A DNA stretch of 64,000 bases from positions 6,239,501-6,303,500 of the forward strand of contig NZ_CP109583.1 of the NCBI RefSeq assembly GCF_036250755.1. Direction: 5' to 3'. Shown here in pieces: positions 43,289-54,900 of this stretch; within the stretch, counting starts at the first letter, position 1; the number at the start of each line of letters is the position of its first letter. The notes under the pieces are model-generated. The model did no database searches and had not been told where the DNA came from. It saw nothing but the letters and a program-made list of their open reading frames with translations. The position numbers and the translations under genes were made by a program. This DNA comes from Streptomyces uncialis. Lineage in GTDB: Bacteria > Actinomycetota > Actinomycetes > Streptomycetales > Streptomycetaceae.

Positions 43289-43312
43289 AAGTAGCTTACG
43301 GCTAATCTACTT
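43289..43312. promoter_or_regulatory. Candidate MarR operator
   Basis: AAGTAGCTTA and TAATCTACTT are inverted with one mismatch around CGGC. It overlaps TTGACT (43281-43286) and the spacing for a -10 (TAATCT at 43303), so a bound repressor would block RNA polymerase on the exporter promoter. A second inverted repeat (CGAGCGAC...TCGCTCG, 43318-43334) lies just downstream. Confidence 0.6.
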
Positions 43313-43370
43313 ATGTGCGAGCGACCGTCGCTCGTACGGGCCGACCGGCCACGCTCCCCGGGGGGACGCC

Positions 43371-44309
43371 ATGAACCGCACCGCCACCATCGCCCTCACC
43401 GCGCTCGCCCCCGTCTCCTGGGGCTCCACCTACGCGGTGACCACGGAGTTCCTGCCACCCGACCGCCCCCTGTTCACCGGGCTGATGCGGGCACTGCCCG
43501 CCGGACTCGCCCTCCTCGCGATCACCCGGCTGCTGCCCACCGGGGCCTGGTGGTGGAAGTCCGCGGTGCTCGGCGCGCTGAACATCGGGGTCTTCTTCCC
43601 CCTGCTGTTCCTCTCCGCGTACCGGCTGCCCGGGGGGATGGCCGCGGTCGTCGGGTCGCTCGGACCGCTGTTCGTCGCCGGGTTCGCCGCGCTGCTGCTC
43701 TCCGAGCGGCCCACCACCCGGACGCTGCTCACCGGGATCGCGGCGGCGCTCGGGGTGAGTCTCGTGGTGCTCAGGGCGACCGGGTCCTTCGACACGATCG
43801 GGGTCGCCGCGGCTGTCGGCTCCAGCCTTTCGATGTCGGCGGGGGTCGTGCTCACGAAGCGGTGGGGGCGGCCCGCGGGGGTGGGGCCGCTGGCGCTCAC
43901 CGGATGGCAGCTGGCCTGGGGCGGGCTGCTGATGGCTCCGCTCGCCCTCGCGGTCGAGGGCGCGCCGCCCGCGCTCGACGGGCGGGCCGTCGCCGGGTAC
44001 CTGTATCTGGCGGTCGCGAACACGGCGATCGCGTACTGGCTGTGGTTCCGGGGGATCGGGACGCTGTCCGCCACGCAGGTGACGTTCCTCGGACCGCTGT
44101 CGCCGCTGACCGCGGCGGTGATCGGGTGGATCGCGTTGGGGGAGGCGCTGACGCCGCTTCAGGTGGTGGGAATGGGGGTCGCGTTCGCCGCGACGGTTGC
44201 CGGTCAAGTGACCGTCCGCCCTCGTTCGACCCGTACCCCGTCGGTTGCTGCCCCGGGCGCCGAGGTTCCGGCCGTCCCGAAGCGGTCTGACCTGCGGGTC
44301 GCGCCATAG
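43371..44309 (+). CDS. EamA/DMT-family exporter
   Basis: A 312-residue drug/metabolite transporter with ten predicted helices in two EamA halves (ALTALAPVSWGSTYAVTTEF opening; second half from SLSMSAGVVLTKRWG; FLGPLSPLTAAVIGWIALGE near the end). GGGGGGACGCC precedes ATG 43371. Family members export amino acids, purines or drugs; MarR control suggests a toxic small molecule. The protein ends in a Pro/Ala/Arg-rich cytoplasmic tail. Confidence 0.9.
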   Translation: MNRTATIALTALAPVSWGSTYAVTTEFLPPDRPLFTGLMRALPAGLALLAITRLLPTGAWWWKSAVLGALNIGVFFPLLFLSAYRLPGGMAAVVGSLGPLFVAGFAALLLSERPTTRTLLTGIAAALGVSLVVLRATGSFDTIGVAAAVGSSLSMSAGVVLTKRWGRPAGVGPLALTGWQLAWGGLLMAPLALAVEGAPPALDGRAVAGYLYLAVANTAIAYWLWFRGIGTLSATQVTFLGPLSPLTAAVIGWIALGEALTPLQVVGMGVAFAATVAGQVTVRPRSTRTPSVAAPGAEVPAVPKRSDLRVAP

Positions 44310-44311
44310 GT

Positions 44312-45150
44312 ACCTGTGCGGGTCGCCTTCGCTTGCGCTTCTCAGGTCTGTCCGGCTGGGCGTACTTCGTTCCTGTGCCGTCGCCCGTGGGGTGCGCAGT
44401 TCCCCGCGCCCCTTTGGGGCGCATCCGGTCGGTTCTTCGGGTCGGTGCCGGTCGGGATTCTCCGTCCTCGCTCCAACGCGCTCGGTCGGACATCCCCCTT
44501 GCCCGACTGAAGAGCATCGGAGTCTGCGGGCAGAGATTCCCGCCCACCCCCTCCCGCAGCCATGCGACTGCGCGAGGAGGGGGGACAAGCAACAGCAAGG
44601 GGCTGAGGGCCCCTTCAGGGGCGCGGGGAACTGCGCACCCACGGAGTACCCGCACGGGAACAAGTAAGCCCAGGTGGGGAACCCCAGGGGCGCGGGGAAC
44701 TGCGCGAGCAACCAGGGACCACCCGCACCCGAACGGGAACCGTAAGGGGCGCAACCTAGGGGGCGCGGGGAACTGCGCAAAAGACGAGGGCGGACCCGCA
44801 CCCGAAGAGCGACCGCAACGGGGCAGCATCCAGGGGCGCGGGGAACTGCGCACCCCTGTCCGACCCGCACGGGAACAAGTACGCCCAGGTATGGAACCCC
44901 AGGGGCGCGGGGAACTGCGCGAGCAACCAGGGACCATCCGCACCCGAACGGGAACCGTAAGGGGCGCAACCTAAGGGGCGCGGGGAACTGCGCAAAGGAC
45001 GAGGGCGGACCCGCACCCGGAGAGCGACCGCAATGGGGCAGCATCCAGGGGCGCGGGGAACTGCGCACCCACGGACGACCCGCACAGGGACAAGTGGGCC
45101 CACCCGGACGGACCTCACAAGCGCGAGCGAAGGCGACCCGCACAGGAAAC
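44312..45150. repeat. Dispersed-repeat cluster IV
   Basis: The largest cluster, between the eamA and pepN stops. It contains one GCGCAGTTCCCCGCGCCCC, the bipartite block, then at least seven forward GGGGCGCGGGGAACTGCGC units. A composite repeat of about 210 bp is present twice (from about 44684 and about 44895). Confidence 0.87.
44433..44561 (+). repeat. Bipartite repeat block, copy 4
   Basis: Same orientation as copies 1 and 2. CGGGATTCTCCGTCCTCG and ACGCGCTCGGT are followed by a variable stretch, then GAAGAGCATCGGAGTCTGCG and GAGATTCCCGCCCACCCC. Both pairing arms are intact. Confidence 0.75.
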
Positions 45151-45234
45151 CCGGGGGACGGGGGACCGGAACCCCCGGACGCGGAACCCCGGGGCCGGGC
45201 ACCGGAGGGGTGACCGGCCCCGGGGAGGGCGGGG

Positions 45235-47802
45235 TTACGCCGATGCGTCGGCGGACTGCGCCCGCAGGGCCCGCTCGACCCCCGACTTCGCCTCGGAAAC
45301 GAGGCGGAGCAACGACGCCCCGGGCCCAGCGGCAGCGCCCCACGCGTCGGTGGCCTCAACGGTCCCCGAAGACACCTGGAGCACGGGGTACAGCCCCACC
45401 ACCACCTGCTGGGCCATCTCGTGCGAACGGGACTCCCAGACGCCCTTCACCGCGGCGAAGTACTTCTCCGTGTAGGGAGCCAGCAGCTCACGCTGATCCG
45501 TCTGCACGAAGCCCGCGATCACCGCTTCCTGCACCGCGTTGGGCAGCTGGTCCGACTCCACGACGGACGCCCACGCCTCGGCCTTCGCCTCCGCCGTGGG
45601 CCGCGCGGCCCGCGCGGCAGCCGCGTGCCGCTCACCCGCGGCCGTCCGGTCCCGCTCGTACTCCGCGGAGATCTCCGCCTCGTCGAACCGGCCCACCGCC
45701 GCGAGCCGCTGCACCAGCGCCCACCGCAGCTCGGTGTCGACGGCCAGCCCCTCGATCGTCCGCGTACCGTCCAGCAGCGCCTCCAGCAGATCGAGCTGCT
45801 CGGGCGTACGGGCGGTCGCCGCGAAGGCCCGCGCCCACGCCAGCTGATGGTCGCCGCCCGCCTCGGCGGCCCGCAGATGCGCCAGCGTCGCGTCGGTCCA
45901 GCGGGTCAGCCCCGCCTCCCGCCAGGACGGCGCCGCGTACAGGTCCAGCGCGAGCTTGACCTGCCGCTGGAGCGACTGGACGACCCCGATGTCGGACTCC
46001 TTCGCGATCCCCGAGAGCACCAGCTCCAGATACTCGCGCGCCGGCAGCTCCGCGTCCCGCGTCATGTCCCACGCCGACGCCCAGGACAGCGCCCGGGGCA
46101 GCGACTCGGCGAAGTCGCCCAGGTGCTCGGTGACGAACGCCAGCGACGCCTCGTCGAGCCGGACCTTCGCGTACGACAGGTCGTCGTCGTTGAGCAGCAC
46201 GACCGCCGGCCGCGCCTTGCCGACCAGCTGCGGTACGTCGGTCAGCTCGCCGTCCACGTCCAGCTCGACCCGCTCACCGCGCACCAGCTTGCCCGCGCCG
46301 TCCAGGTCGTAGAAACCGACCGCGATCCGGTGCGGGCGCAGCGTCGGCTCGCCCTTCGCCCCGGCGGGCAGCGCGGGTGCCTCCTGACGGACCGCGAAGG
46401 AGGTGATCACCCCGTCCGCGCCGGTGGAGATCTCGGGCCGCAGGATGTTGATCCCGGCGGTCTCCAGCCACAGCTTGGACCAGTTCTTCAGATCACGGCC
46501 GGAGGTCTCCTCCAGCGCGCCCAGCAGGTCCGACAGCCGGGTGTTGCCGTACGCGTGCGCCTTGAAGTACTTCTGCACGCCCTTGAAGAACTCGTCCATG
46601 CCGACATAGGCGACGAGCTGCTTGAGGACGGAGGCGCCCTTCGCGTACGTGATGCCGTCGAAGTTGACGATGACATCGTCCAGATCGCTGATCTCCGCCA
46701 TGATCGGATGCGTCGACGGCAGCTGGTCCTGCCGGTACGCCCATGTCTTCATCGAGTTCGCGAACGTCGTCCACGAGTGCGGCCAGCGCGAACCCGGCGC
46801 GTACGCCTGGCAGGCGATCGACGTGTACGTGGCGAACGACTCGTTCAGCCACAGGTCGTTCCACCACTCCATGGTGACCAGGTCACCGAACCACATGTGC
46901 GCCAGCTCGTGGAGGATCGTCTCCGCGCGGACCTCGTACGCCGCGTCCGTCACCTTCGAGCGGAACACGTACTGGTCGCGGATGGTCACCGCGCCCGCGT
47001 TCTCCATCGCGCCCGCGTTGAACTCCGGCACGAAGAGCTGGTCGTACTTCGCGAACGGGTACGCGTAGTCGAACTTCTCCTGGAACCACTCGAAGCCCTG
47101 ACGGGTCACGTCGAAGATCGCGTCCGCGTCCAGGAACTCCGCGAGCGACGGACGGCAGTAGATGCCGAGCGGCACGGACTGCCCGTCCTTCTCGTACACA
47201 CTGTGCACCGCGTGGTACGGGCCCACGATCAGCGCCGTGATGTACGTCGAGATACGCGGGGTCGGCTCGAAGACCCACACGTCGTCCTTGGGCTCCGGCG
47301 TCGGCGAGTTGGAGATCACCGTCCACCCGGCGGGCGCCTTCACGGTGAACTGGAACGCGGCCTTCAGGTCCGGCTGCTCGAACGACGCGAACACCCGCCG
47401 CGCGTCCGGCACCTCGAACTGCGTGTACAGATACGCCTGCTGGTCCACCGGGTCCACGAAGCGGTGCAGACCCTCACCGGTGTTCGTGTACGCGCAGTCC
47501 GCGACCACACGCAGCTCGTTGCGCCCCGCCAGCAGCCCCGGCAGGGTGATCCGCGAGTCGGCGAAGACGGCCGCCGGGTCGAGCGCGGTGCCGTTCAGCA
47601 CCACCTCGTGGACCTCGGGGGCGACCAGGTCGATGAAGGTCTCCGCGTCCGCCTCGGCGGAGTCGAAACGGACCGTCGTCACCGACCGGTACGTCCCGCC
47701 CTCCTGGGCGCCGCCGAGATCGAGATCGATCCCGTACGAGTCCACGGTGAGCAGCGCGGCGCGGCGCTGCGCCTCTTCGCGGGTCAGGTTCGTGCCAGGC
47801 AC
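45235..47802 (-). CDS. pepN: Aminopeptidase N (M1 family), copy 1
   Basis: An 855-residue zinc aminopeptidase. The substrate-anchoring GAMEN motif is at 264-268; the zinc site is H298-E299-L-A-H302 with Glu321 (WLNESFA); the downstream ERAP1-like C-terminal domain is complete. It removes N-terminal residues from peptides in the cytoplasm (no signal peptide). GTG 47802 is preferred, with TAGGAG 8 bp upstream. A paralogue of nearly the same length lies at 59942-62530. The divergent DUF1203 gene shares its 160-bp promoter region. Confidence 0.96.
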   Translation of the reverse strand: MPGTNLTREEAQRRAALLTVDSYGIDLDLGGAQEGGTYRSVTTVRFDSAEADAETFIDLVAPEVHEVVLNGTALDPAAVFADSRITLPGLLAGRNELRVVADCAYTNTGEGLHRFVDPVDQQAYLYTQFEVPDARRVFASFEQPDLKAAFQFTVKAPAGWTVISNSPTPEPKDDVWVFEPTPRISTYITALIVGPYHAVHSVYEKDGQSVPLGIYCRPSLAEFLDADAIFDVTRQGFEWFQEKFDYAYPFAKYDQLFVPEFNAGAMENAGAVTIRDQYVFRSKVTDAAYEVRAETILHELAHMWFGDLVTMEWWNDLWLNESFATYTSIACQAYAPGSRWPHSWTTFANSMKTWAYRQDQLPSTHPIMAEISDLDDVIVNFDGITYAKGASVLKQLVAYVGMDEFFKGVQKYFKAHAYGNTRLSDLLGALEETSGRDLKNWSKLWLETAGINILRPEISTGADGVITSFAVRQEAPALPAGAKGEPTLRPHRIAVGFYDLDGAGKLVRGERVELDVDGELTDVPQLVGKARPAVVLLNDDDLSYAKVRLDEASLAFVTEHLGDFAESLPRALSWASAWDMTRDAELPAREYLELVLSGIAKESDIGVVQSLQRQVKLALDLYAAPSWREAGLTRWTDATLAHLRAAEAGGDHQLAWARAFAATARTPEQLDLLEALLDGTRTIEGLAVDTELRWALVQRLAAVGRFDEAEISAEYERDRTAAGERHAAAARAARPTAEAKAEAWASVVESDQLPNAVQEAVIAGFVQTDQRELLAPYTEKYFAAVKGVWESRSHEMAQQVVVGLYPVLQVSSGTVEATDAWGAAAGPGASLLRLVSEAKSGVERALRAQSADASA

Positions 47803-47962
47803 GCGGTCATCTCCTAGGTCGCATGACGTATTCGTGACGTTTCCCGTCATCCTTCCATGCGCCGCCGGGCGATCGCCCTGGGATATCGGGCCGTCCGCGC
47901 GCGTCGGGCACGAGGTCCGGATTCCGCCGGAAACCCGCTGGTGGGGGAGGCACGCTGAGGGC

Positions 47963-48493
47963 ATGACCATGACCACGACCACTTCGCGCCCGCGCCACCC
48001 CGCCCACCCCATCGACCCGGCCACCCTGACGCAGCTGAGGGCCGCTGATGACGCCGGACACGCGTGCGAGGCGTACACCGACGAGGAGGGCGGGGCGCCG
48101 CTGCGGTGCTGTCTGCGGCGCAGCCGCCCCGGTGAGTCCGTCGCGCTAGTGTCGTACGCGCCGCTGCGGCGCTGGGCCGCCGAGCGCTGGGCCCGTCCCG
48201 GGGCGTACGACGAGCAGGGGCCCGTCTTCATCCACGCGGAGGACTGCGGGGGGCCCGTGGCCGGTGCGGCCGGGTATCCGTTCGCCCGGCCCGGGGCGCT
48301 GCGGGTGCTGCGGCGCTACGACGCGGACGGGCGGATCACCGGAGGACGGTTCATGGAGATCCCCCAGGAGCCGACCCCCGCTCTCGACGAGGCACTGGAC
48401 GAGGCGTTCGCGGACCCGGCGGTGGCCCTGGTCCAGCTGAGAGCAGCGGAACACGGCTGCCTGCTCTTCACCATCCACCGCCCCCACCCCTGA
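47963..48493 (+). CDS. DUF1203 protein
   Basis: A 176-residue soluble protein of the DUF1203 family: GAPLRCCLRRSRPGESVALV, SYAPLRRWA, GPVFIHAEDCGGPV and VALVQLRAAEHGCLLFTIHR. Function of the family is unknown; the conserved Cys pair and His are suggestive of ligand binding. ATG 47963 follows TGAGGGC; a second ATG lies two codons in. The 3' end runs straight into repeat cluster V. Confidence 0.85.
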   Translation: MTMTTTTSRPRHPAHPIDPATLTQLRAADDAGHACEAYTDEEGGAPLRCCLRRSRPGESVALVSYAPLRRWAAERWARPGAYDEQGPVFIHAEDCGGPVAGAAGYPFARPGALRVLRRYDADGRITGGRFMEIPQEPTPALDEALDEAFADPAVALVQLRAAEHGCLLFTIHRPHP

Positions 48494-48975
48494 CCCGCCC
48501 CCGCCCAGTTCCCCGCGCCCGGTCAACCCCAGGCGCGCGGGGAACCGCGCGAAACCACCGAGTACCGCACAGGAACAAGCACGATCAGCCGGGAACCCCA
48601 GGCGCGCGGGGAACCGCGCGAAGCCGACCGGAACCCGCACAGCGACGGAACCACCCACGGGTGGCCCCAAAGGGGCGCGGGGAACTGCGCGAAACCACCG
48701 AGTACCGCACAGGAACAAGCACGATCAGCCGTGGAACCCCAGGGGCGCGGGGAACTGCGCAAAACGGACCGGTACCCGCACAGCGACGGAACCATCCACG
48801 GGTGGCCCCAAAGGGGCGCGGGGAACTGCGCGAAACCACCGAGTACCGCACAGGAACAAGCACGATCAGCCGGGGAACCCCAGGGGCGCGGGGAACTGCG
48901 CGAAGCCGACCGGAACCCGCGCAGCGACGGAACCACCCACGGGTGGAACCCACAGACACGGGCACCGGACCGACC
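48494..48975. repeat. Dispersed-repeat cluster V
   Basis: Tandem array of about 130-bp units with GGGGCGCGGGGAACTGCGC, GAAACCACCGAGTACCGCAC and AGGAACAAGCACGATCAGCC, repeated three to four times between the DUF1203 and asd stops. The first copies have the variant CAGGCGCGCGGGGAACCGCG. It lacks the bipartite block. Confidence 0.87.
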
Positions 48976-49016
48976 ACGGGGACCCGGAACAGCTACGGGC
49001 CCCCGCACGGGCCCCG

Positions 49017-50405
<1,389 letters not shown>

Positions 50406-50951
50406 TTGCTGTGGCGACGAGTCCGGGACACGGTCCGGGAGCCGTCCCGGGAGACCGCCCGGGACGCGGACCCGCTGGACGCGGCACAGGAGGACCGGGT
50501 ACGCGCGGTCCTGGCGCTCGGGGGAGTGCCGCGGTCGGACCTGCCGGACGGGGTGCAGCAGGTCCGGCTGCGGCTGCTGGAGCGCGCGGCGAAGGGGCAG
50601 GAGGCACCCCGTGACGTGGCGGCGTGGGCCGCCGTGGTCGCCTCCAACCTCGCGATGGACTGGCACCGCTCCAGACGCCGTCAGGAACGCGTCGGTGAAC
50701 GTCTCGCCTCGCTGCCCGCCGAGCAGCCGGGCGGCGGCGAGGACACCCGGGTCCTGTCGGTCGCCCTCGCCCAGGGGCTGGACGGCCTCCCGGACAGCCA
50801 GCGCCAGGTGATCGTGCTGCGCTTCTACGCCGACCTGCCGGTACGGGAGATCGCGGACCGGCTCGGCGTCCCGGAGGGCACGGTCAAGAGCAGGCTGTAC
50901 ACGGCGGTACGGGCCCTGCGCGCGCGGCTGCACGAGGACGAGGTGGTGTGA
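50406..50951 (+). CDS. ECF-type RNA polymerase sigma factor
   Basis: A sigma-70 family factor with region 2 (DGVQQVRLRLLERAAKG, AAWAAVVASNLAMDWHRSRR) and region 4 (LDGLPDSQRQVIVLRFYADL, VREIADRLGVPEGTVKSRLY). Regions 1 and 3 are missing, as in ECF factors. TTG 50406 is taken as the start (181 residues) because GGGGAGGAG ends 6 bp before it; an ATG at 50292 would add 38 unlikely residues. A 1-bp gap separates it from the anti-sigma-like gene, so the pair is co-transcribed and probably co-translated. Confidence 0.88.
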   Translation: MLWRRVRDTVREPSRETARDADPLDAAQEDRVRAVLALGGVPRSDLPDGVQQVRLRLLERAAKGQEAPRDVAAWAAVVASNLAMDWHRSRRRQERVGERLASLPAEQPGGGEDTRVLSVALAQGLDGLPDSQRQVIVLRFYADLPVREIADRLGVPEGTVKSRLYTAVRALRARLHEDEVV

Positions 50952-50952
50952 G

Positions 50953-51852
50953 ATGACCGAGGAGCTGCCCCACGACGACGTACTGATGTCGGCGATCCTG
51001 GACGAGCCCCTGCCCCCCGGACGGTCCGCCGATCCGGCGACCGCCGCCGCCCATCGCGCGGCCGTCGCCGACCTCGCCGAACTCCGCGCCGGACTCCGGC
51101 TCCTGGGCGACACCCTCGCCCGCGACCCGTCCCCCGACCCGGCCTCGGACCCTTCCGGTGCCGCCGGTCCCTCCGACCCGCCCCCCGACCCGTCCTCCGC
51201 CCCGTCCTCCGGCACGGCCCCGACCCCGGACCCGGAGGCGCCCCCCGTCCCCACTCCCGCCCCCGCCGCGTCCAGAGCCCCCCGCCCCGCGTCCCGTCGC
51301 CCGCCCGGCCGGCGGGACGGTCGCCGGATCGCCCGGCGGTTCGCGGTCGGCGTCTCGGCGCTGACCTGTGTCGCCGCGCTGGCGGCCGGGGTGAGCTGGC
51401 TGAACGCGACGGGCGGTCTCGGCGCGAGCTCCGAGAGCGCCAAGGCCGCCGGGGAGCCGGCCACGCGACCGCTCCCGTCGGACGCGGACCGCAAGGGCGA
51501 CAACGCCTCGCTCGGCCCGGAGGGCTTCGTCGCCTGCTCGCGTCTCATCTTCGAGGGGACGGTCACCCGGGTGGAACCCGTCCCGGGCGCCCCGCGCGAC
51601 CGGATCACCCTGGACGTCGAGCGGCACTACAAGCCGGACAAGGGACCAGGGCGCATCACCGTCACCATGGACCACGACGTCGACCCCCGGCTGACGCCCG
51701 GTCAGCGCACCCTCATCAGCGTCCCGAAGGGCGAGGACCACCCCGACAACTGGGCCACCGGCGAGGACATGGCGGAACTGCGTGAGCTGGTCGTAGGGGC
51801 GCTGCCCGGCGCGAAGGCGATCGAGTGCGACGGCGCCGGACCACGCGGCTGA
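50953..51852 (+). CDS. Putative membrane-anchored anti-sigma factor
   Basis: A 299-residue single-pass protein. The N-terminal about 50 residues are cytoplasmic and helical (LPHDDVLMSAILDEPLPPG, ATAAAHRAAVADLAELRAGL), a Pro/Ser/Asp-rich linker follows (50-125), then a membrane helix (about 132-152) and an extracytoplasmic domain with two Cys. No HxxxCxxC zinc motif is seen in the N-terminus, so it is not a classic ZAS protein. Position directly behind the sigma gene is the main reason for the call; the outer domain would be the sensor. Confidence 0.72.
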   Translation: MTEELPHDDVLMSAILDEPLPPGRSADPATAAAHRAAVADLAELRAGLRLLGDTLARDPSPDPASDPSGAAGPSDPPPDPSSAPSSGTAPTPDPEAPPVPTPAPAASRAPRPASRRPPGRRDGRRIARRFAVGVSALTCVAALAAGVSWLNATGGLGASSESAKAAGEPATRPLPSDADRKGDNASLGPEGFVACSRLIFEGTVTRVEPVPGAPRDRITLDVERHYKPDKGPGRITVTMDHDVDPRLTPGQRTLISVPKGEDHPDNWATGEDMAELRELVVGALPGAKAIECDGAGPRG

Positions 51853-51883
51853 CCGGGGGCCGCGAGGCTCGGGACACGGGAAA

Positions 51884-51911
51884 GGGGCGGACTCCCGAAG
51901 GAGCCCGCCCC
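51884..51911. terminator. Bidirectional terminator
   Basis: GGGGCGGACTCC and GGAGCCCGCCCC pair (one mismatch) around CGAA, with AAA before. It lies between the convergent anti-sigma and S8 protease genes. Confidence 0.7.
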
Positions 51912-51966
51912 TGGCGCGTACCGGCGGATCACCGGGGCCGCGTGGCCCCGGACCCGGTACGCGGTA

Positions 51967-54900
51967 CTACGGAACGACCTTGTCGACCCTCACGCTGCCG
52001 ACACCTGTGACCGAACCGCGCTCGTTGACGAGCTGCACATCGCCCTGGAGCTGACGGTCGGCGGCGACCGAGGAGTTCGCGACGACCTCGGCCGGGACCT
52101 GCACCGAGCTGCCGAGACCCAGCGGGAACCGCTTCGTCTCGTCGACCGTGATCGAGCCCAGCGAGGGCGCGACGAACAGGTCGAGGTAGTCGTACGCGGT
52201 GGGGCCGTTCTGCACCGCGTAGCCGACGACCTCGACGGTGTACGTCCCGGCCGCCGGGTTGCGCACCGACACCGCTTCCTCGGAGTTCGCGTCCGCGTCG
52301 TCCGCGAGGAGGTTGCCCGCCGCGTCGTACAGGAAGAGGTCCAGGTCGGCGCTGGCGATCGCCGTGTTGCCGATCGAGGCGTCGAGCCTGGCCGTGCCCT
52401 GCGGCACGGTGACCTCGAACCTCTGGCTCTCCCCCTCACCGATCGACGGCCGCTGCGACTTGGCGGAGCTGAGCGGACCGCCCTTCAGCGCGCCCTCCAG
52501 CTTCGCGAAGTTGTTCGTGACCTTCCAGGAGACGGGGGCCGGGACGCCGACCTTCGCCTCGGGGAGCGACTGGGTCGCCGGGTCGAAGGAGGCGCCCAGC
52601 ACCGTCGCGTCCAGCTTGAACGGGTTGTCCAGCAGCGGCGACGTACGGCGCGACTCGACCTCGATCTCCCAGACGCCCGGCGTCGGGTTGAGGTACGAGC
52701 GCACGTCGGGACGGCACTGGTTCAGCGGGTGCTCGTAGTTCGGGTAGCAGAAGATGGTGCTGGAGTCCTCCATCTGCACGCCGTACGGGTGCAGCGTGAT
52801 GAACCGGGTCTGGCTCTTGGCGGCCAGGCCGCTCATCTTGACCTCAAGGCTCTTCGCGCCCTCGGGGACCGTCACGAAGTACGACTGGTGGCTGTTGCGC
52901 GTCGAGACACCGGACGCCGAGAACACCGACGACGGCTTGGCGATCGGCGTGGAGACCACGACCGTCGACATGATCTGGTGGTCGACGCCCTCGGTGCGCT
53001 CGTCGTCCACCTCAAGGATCGCGCTGTGCACGCCGCCCGAGACCGGACGCGCCTGGACCTTGACGGTCACTGGCTTGTTCAGCGGCAGCAGCACCTCGTC
53101 GTCGCCGACGATGCGGAACGTGTTCTCGTGGTTGTTCTCCAGGTCCAGCTCATGGCGGACCGGGCGGTCGGGGCCGGAGGTACGCGTGACGACCACGTCG
53201 TACGTCTTGCGCTCGCCCTTCTTCAGGCCGCCCTCACGGTCGTAGAGACCGGTGCCGAAGCCCGGGTCCTTCAGCGCCCAGTCGATGTTGGTGTCGACGG
53301 GGGCCTTGACCGAGTACTCATGGGCGGTCGCGCCGCGCCGGATCGACTTCCAGGCGCCGACCACGTCGAGCAGACCGGTGCCCTGCGCGTGCGCCTGCTC
53401 GCCCCGGACCTCCTTGGTGGTGGAGGTCAGCGCGGTGCGCAGCTTCGCCGGGGTGAGGTCGATGCCCCGCTGCTTCGCCGCCGACAGCAGCAGCGCCGAG
53501 GCGCCCGCCGCCTGCGGGGACGCCATCGAGGTGCCCTGGAGCATCGAGTAGCCGGGCGGCAGCTGGTAGCCGGCCTCGGCGACCGGACCGCCCGCGGTCC
53601 AGGTCTGCGTGGTGTTGATGGCCGCGCCGGGCGCGGAGACGACCGGGGCGAAGCCGCCGTCCTCACGCGGTCCGCGCGACGAGAACGGGATCATCGCGTA
53701 CGACTTGCGGACGCCGGAGCCGTAGTTGGCGGCCCAGGTCTCCTTGGAGATCGTCGCGCCGACCGAGACGACCTTGCTCGCGAGGCCCGGGTCACCGATG
53801 GTGTTCACACCGGGACCGTCGTTGCCGGCCGCGATGACCAGCTGCACACCGTAGGTGTCGATGAGACGTGTGTAGAGCTCGGCACGCGCGTTGTTGCCGT
53901 CGTTCAGCGCGGGGAGCCCGCCGATGGACATGTTGACGATGTCCACACCGCGGTTGACGACGAGGTCGATCATGCCCTCGGTCAGCGCGATGTTGGTGCA
54001 GCCGCCGCTCCAGGAACAGGCGCGCGAGGAGACGACCTTGGCGCCGGGCGCGGCACCGTTCATCTTCCCGCCGAACAGGCTGTTGGCCGCGGCGATACCG
54101 GCGACATGGGTGCCGTGGTCGCCCTCGATGATGCCGATGTTGACGAAGTCGGCCTTCTTGCCGACCCAGTCACCGCCGTACGGGTCGGTCGGCACGTCCT
54201 TGCGGATCTCGATCACGAACGGCACCCGCTCGGCGATCGCCGTCGCCGGGTCGTCCGTACCGAAGTACCCGACCTGGAAGCCGTCCTTGTAGGGCTTCAG
54301 GGCCGAGTCGTCGGTGAAGTTCTGGTTGTTGTTCAGGTCGACGCGTACGGTCCCGGCGGCCGGGTCGTACAGCAGCGCCCATACGTCGGTGGTGTCGCCG
54401 TCGCGGTTCAGGTCGCCCTTGGCGTCGCCGTTGGCGGTGACGCTCTCGCGGAAGGTGCTGATCTGGTAGCTGCCCGCGGGGGCGGTCCAGGTGGTGTTCG
54501 ACCAGGTGAAGTCGGGTCCGGTGACCGGGTTGGTCATCCGCCGCCAGGTGCCGTCCGAGTCGAGGATCGGGTCGGTCGCGGTGACCCAGTCCACGATCTT
54601 GCGCTCGCCGGTCGTCGTCTTCTGGAGCGACGGGTGTCCGAGGTCCACACCGGAGTCGATGACCCCGATGGTGACACCGCGGCCGTCGGCCTTCGGGTTC
54701 TGCTGTACGAAGTCGACCGCGCCCGTCTCGAAGGACGGGTTGTACGGGTTCTTCGCGGGGGTGTCACGGCCCGGCGCCGGGTACGAGCCGGGGGCCGGGG
54801 AGCGCTTGCCGGACGTGCCCTTGGCGCCGCCGGAGGGGGAGGGGTCGTCCAGCTCGATCTCGTGGCGCAGGTCGATGCCGTGCACCGACCGCAGCTTCCC

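Noticed and set aside
48494..48975. Regular repeats that could suggest a second CRISPR array
   Set aside because: Units of about 130 bp and the sequences between them are themselves repeated, so there are no unique spacers of constant length.
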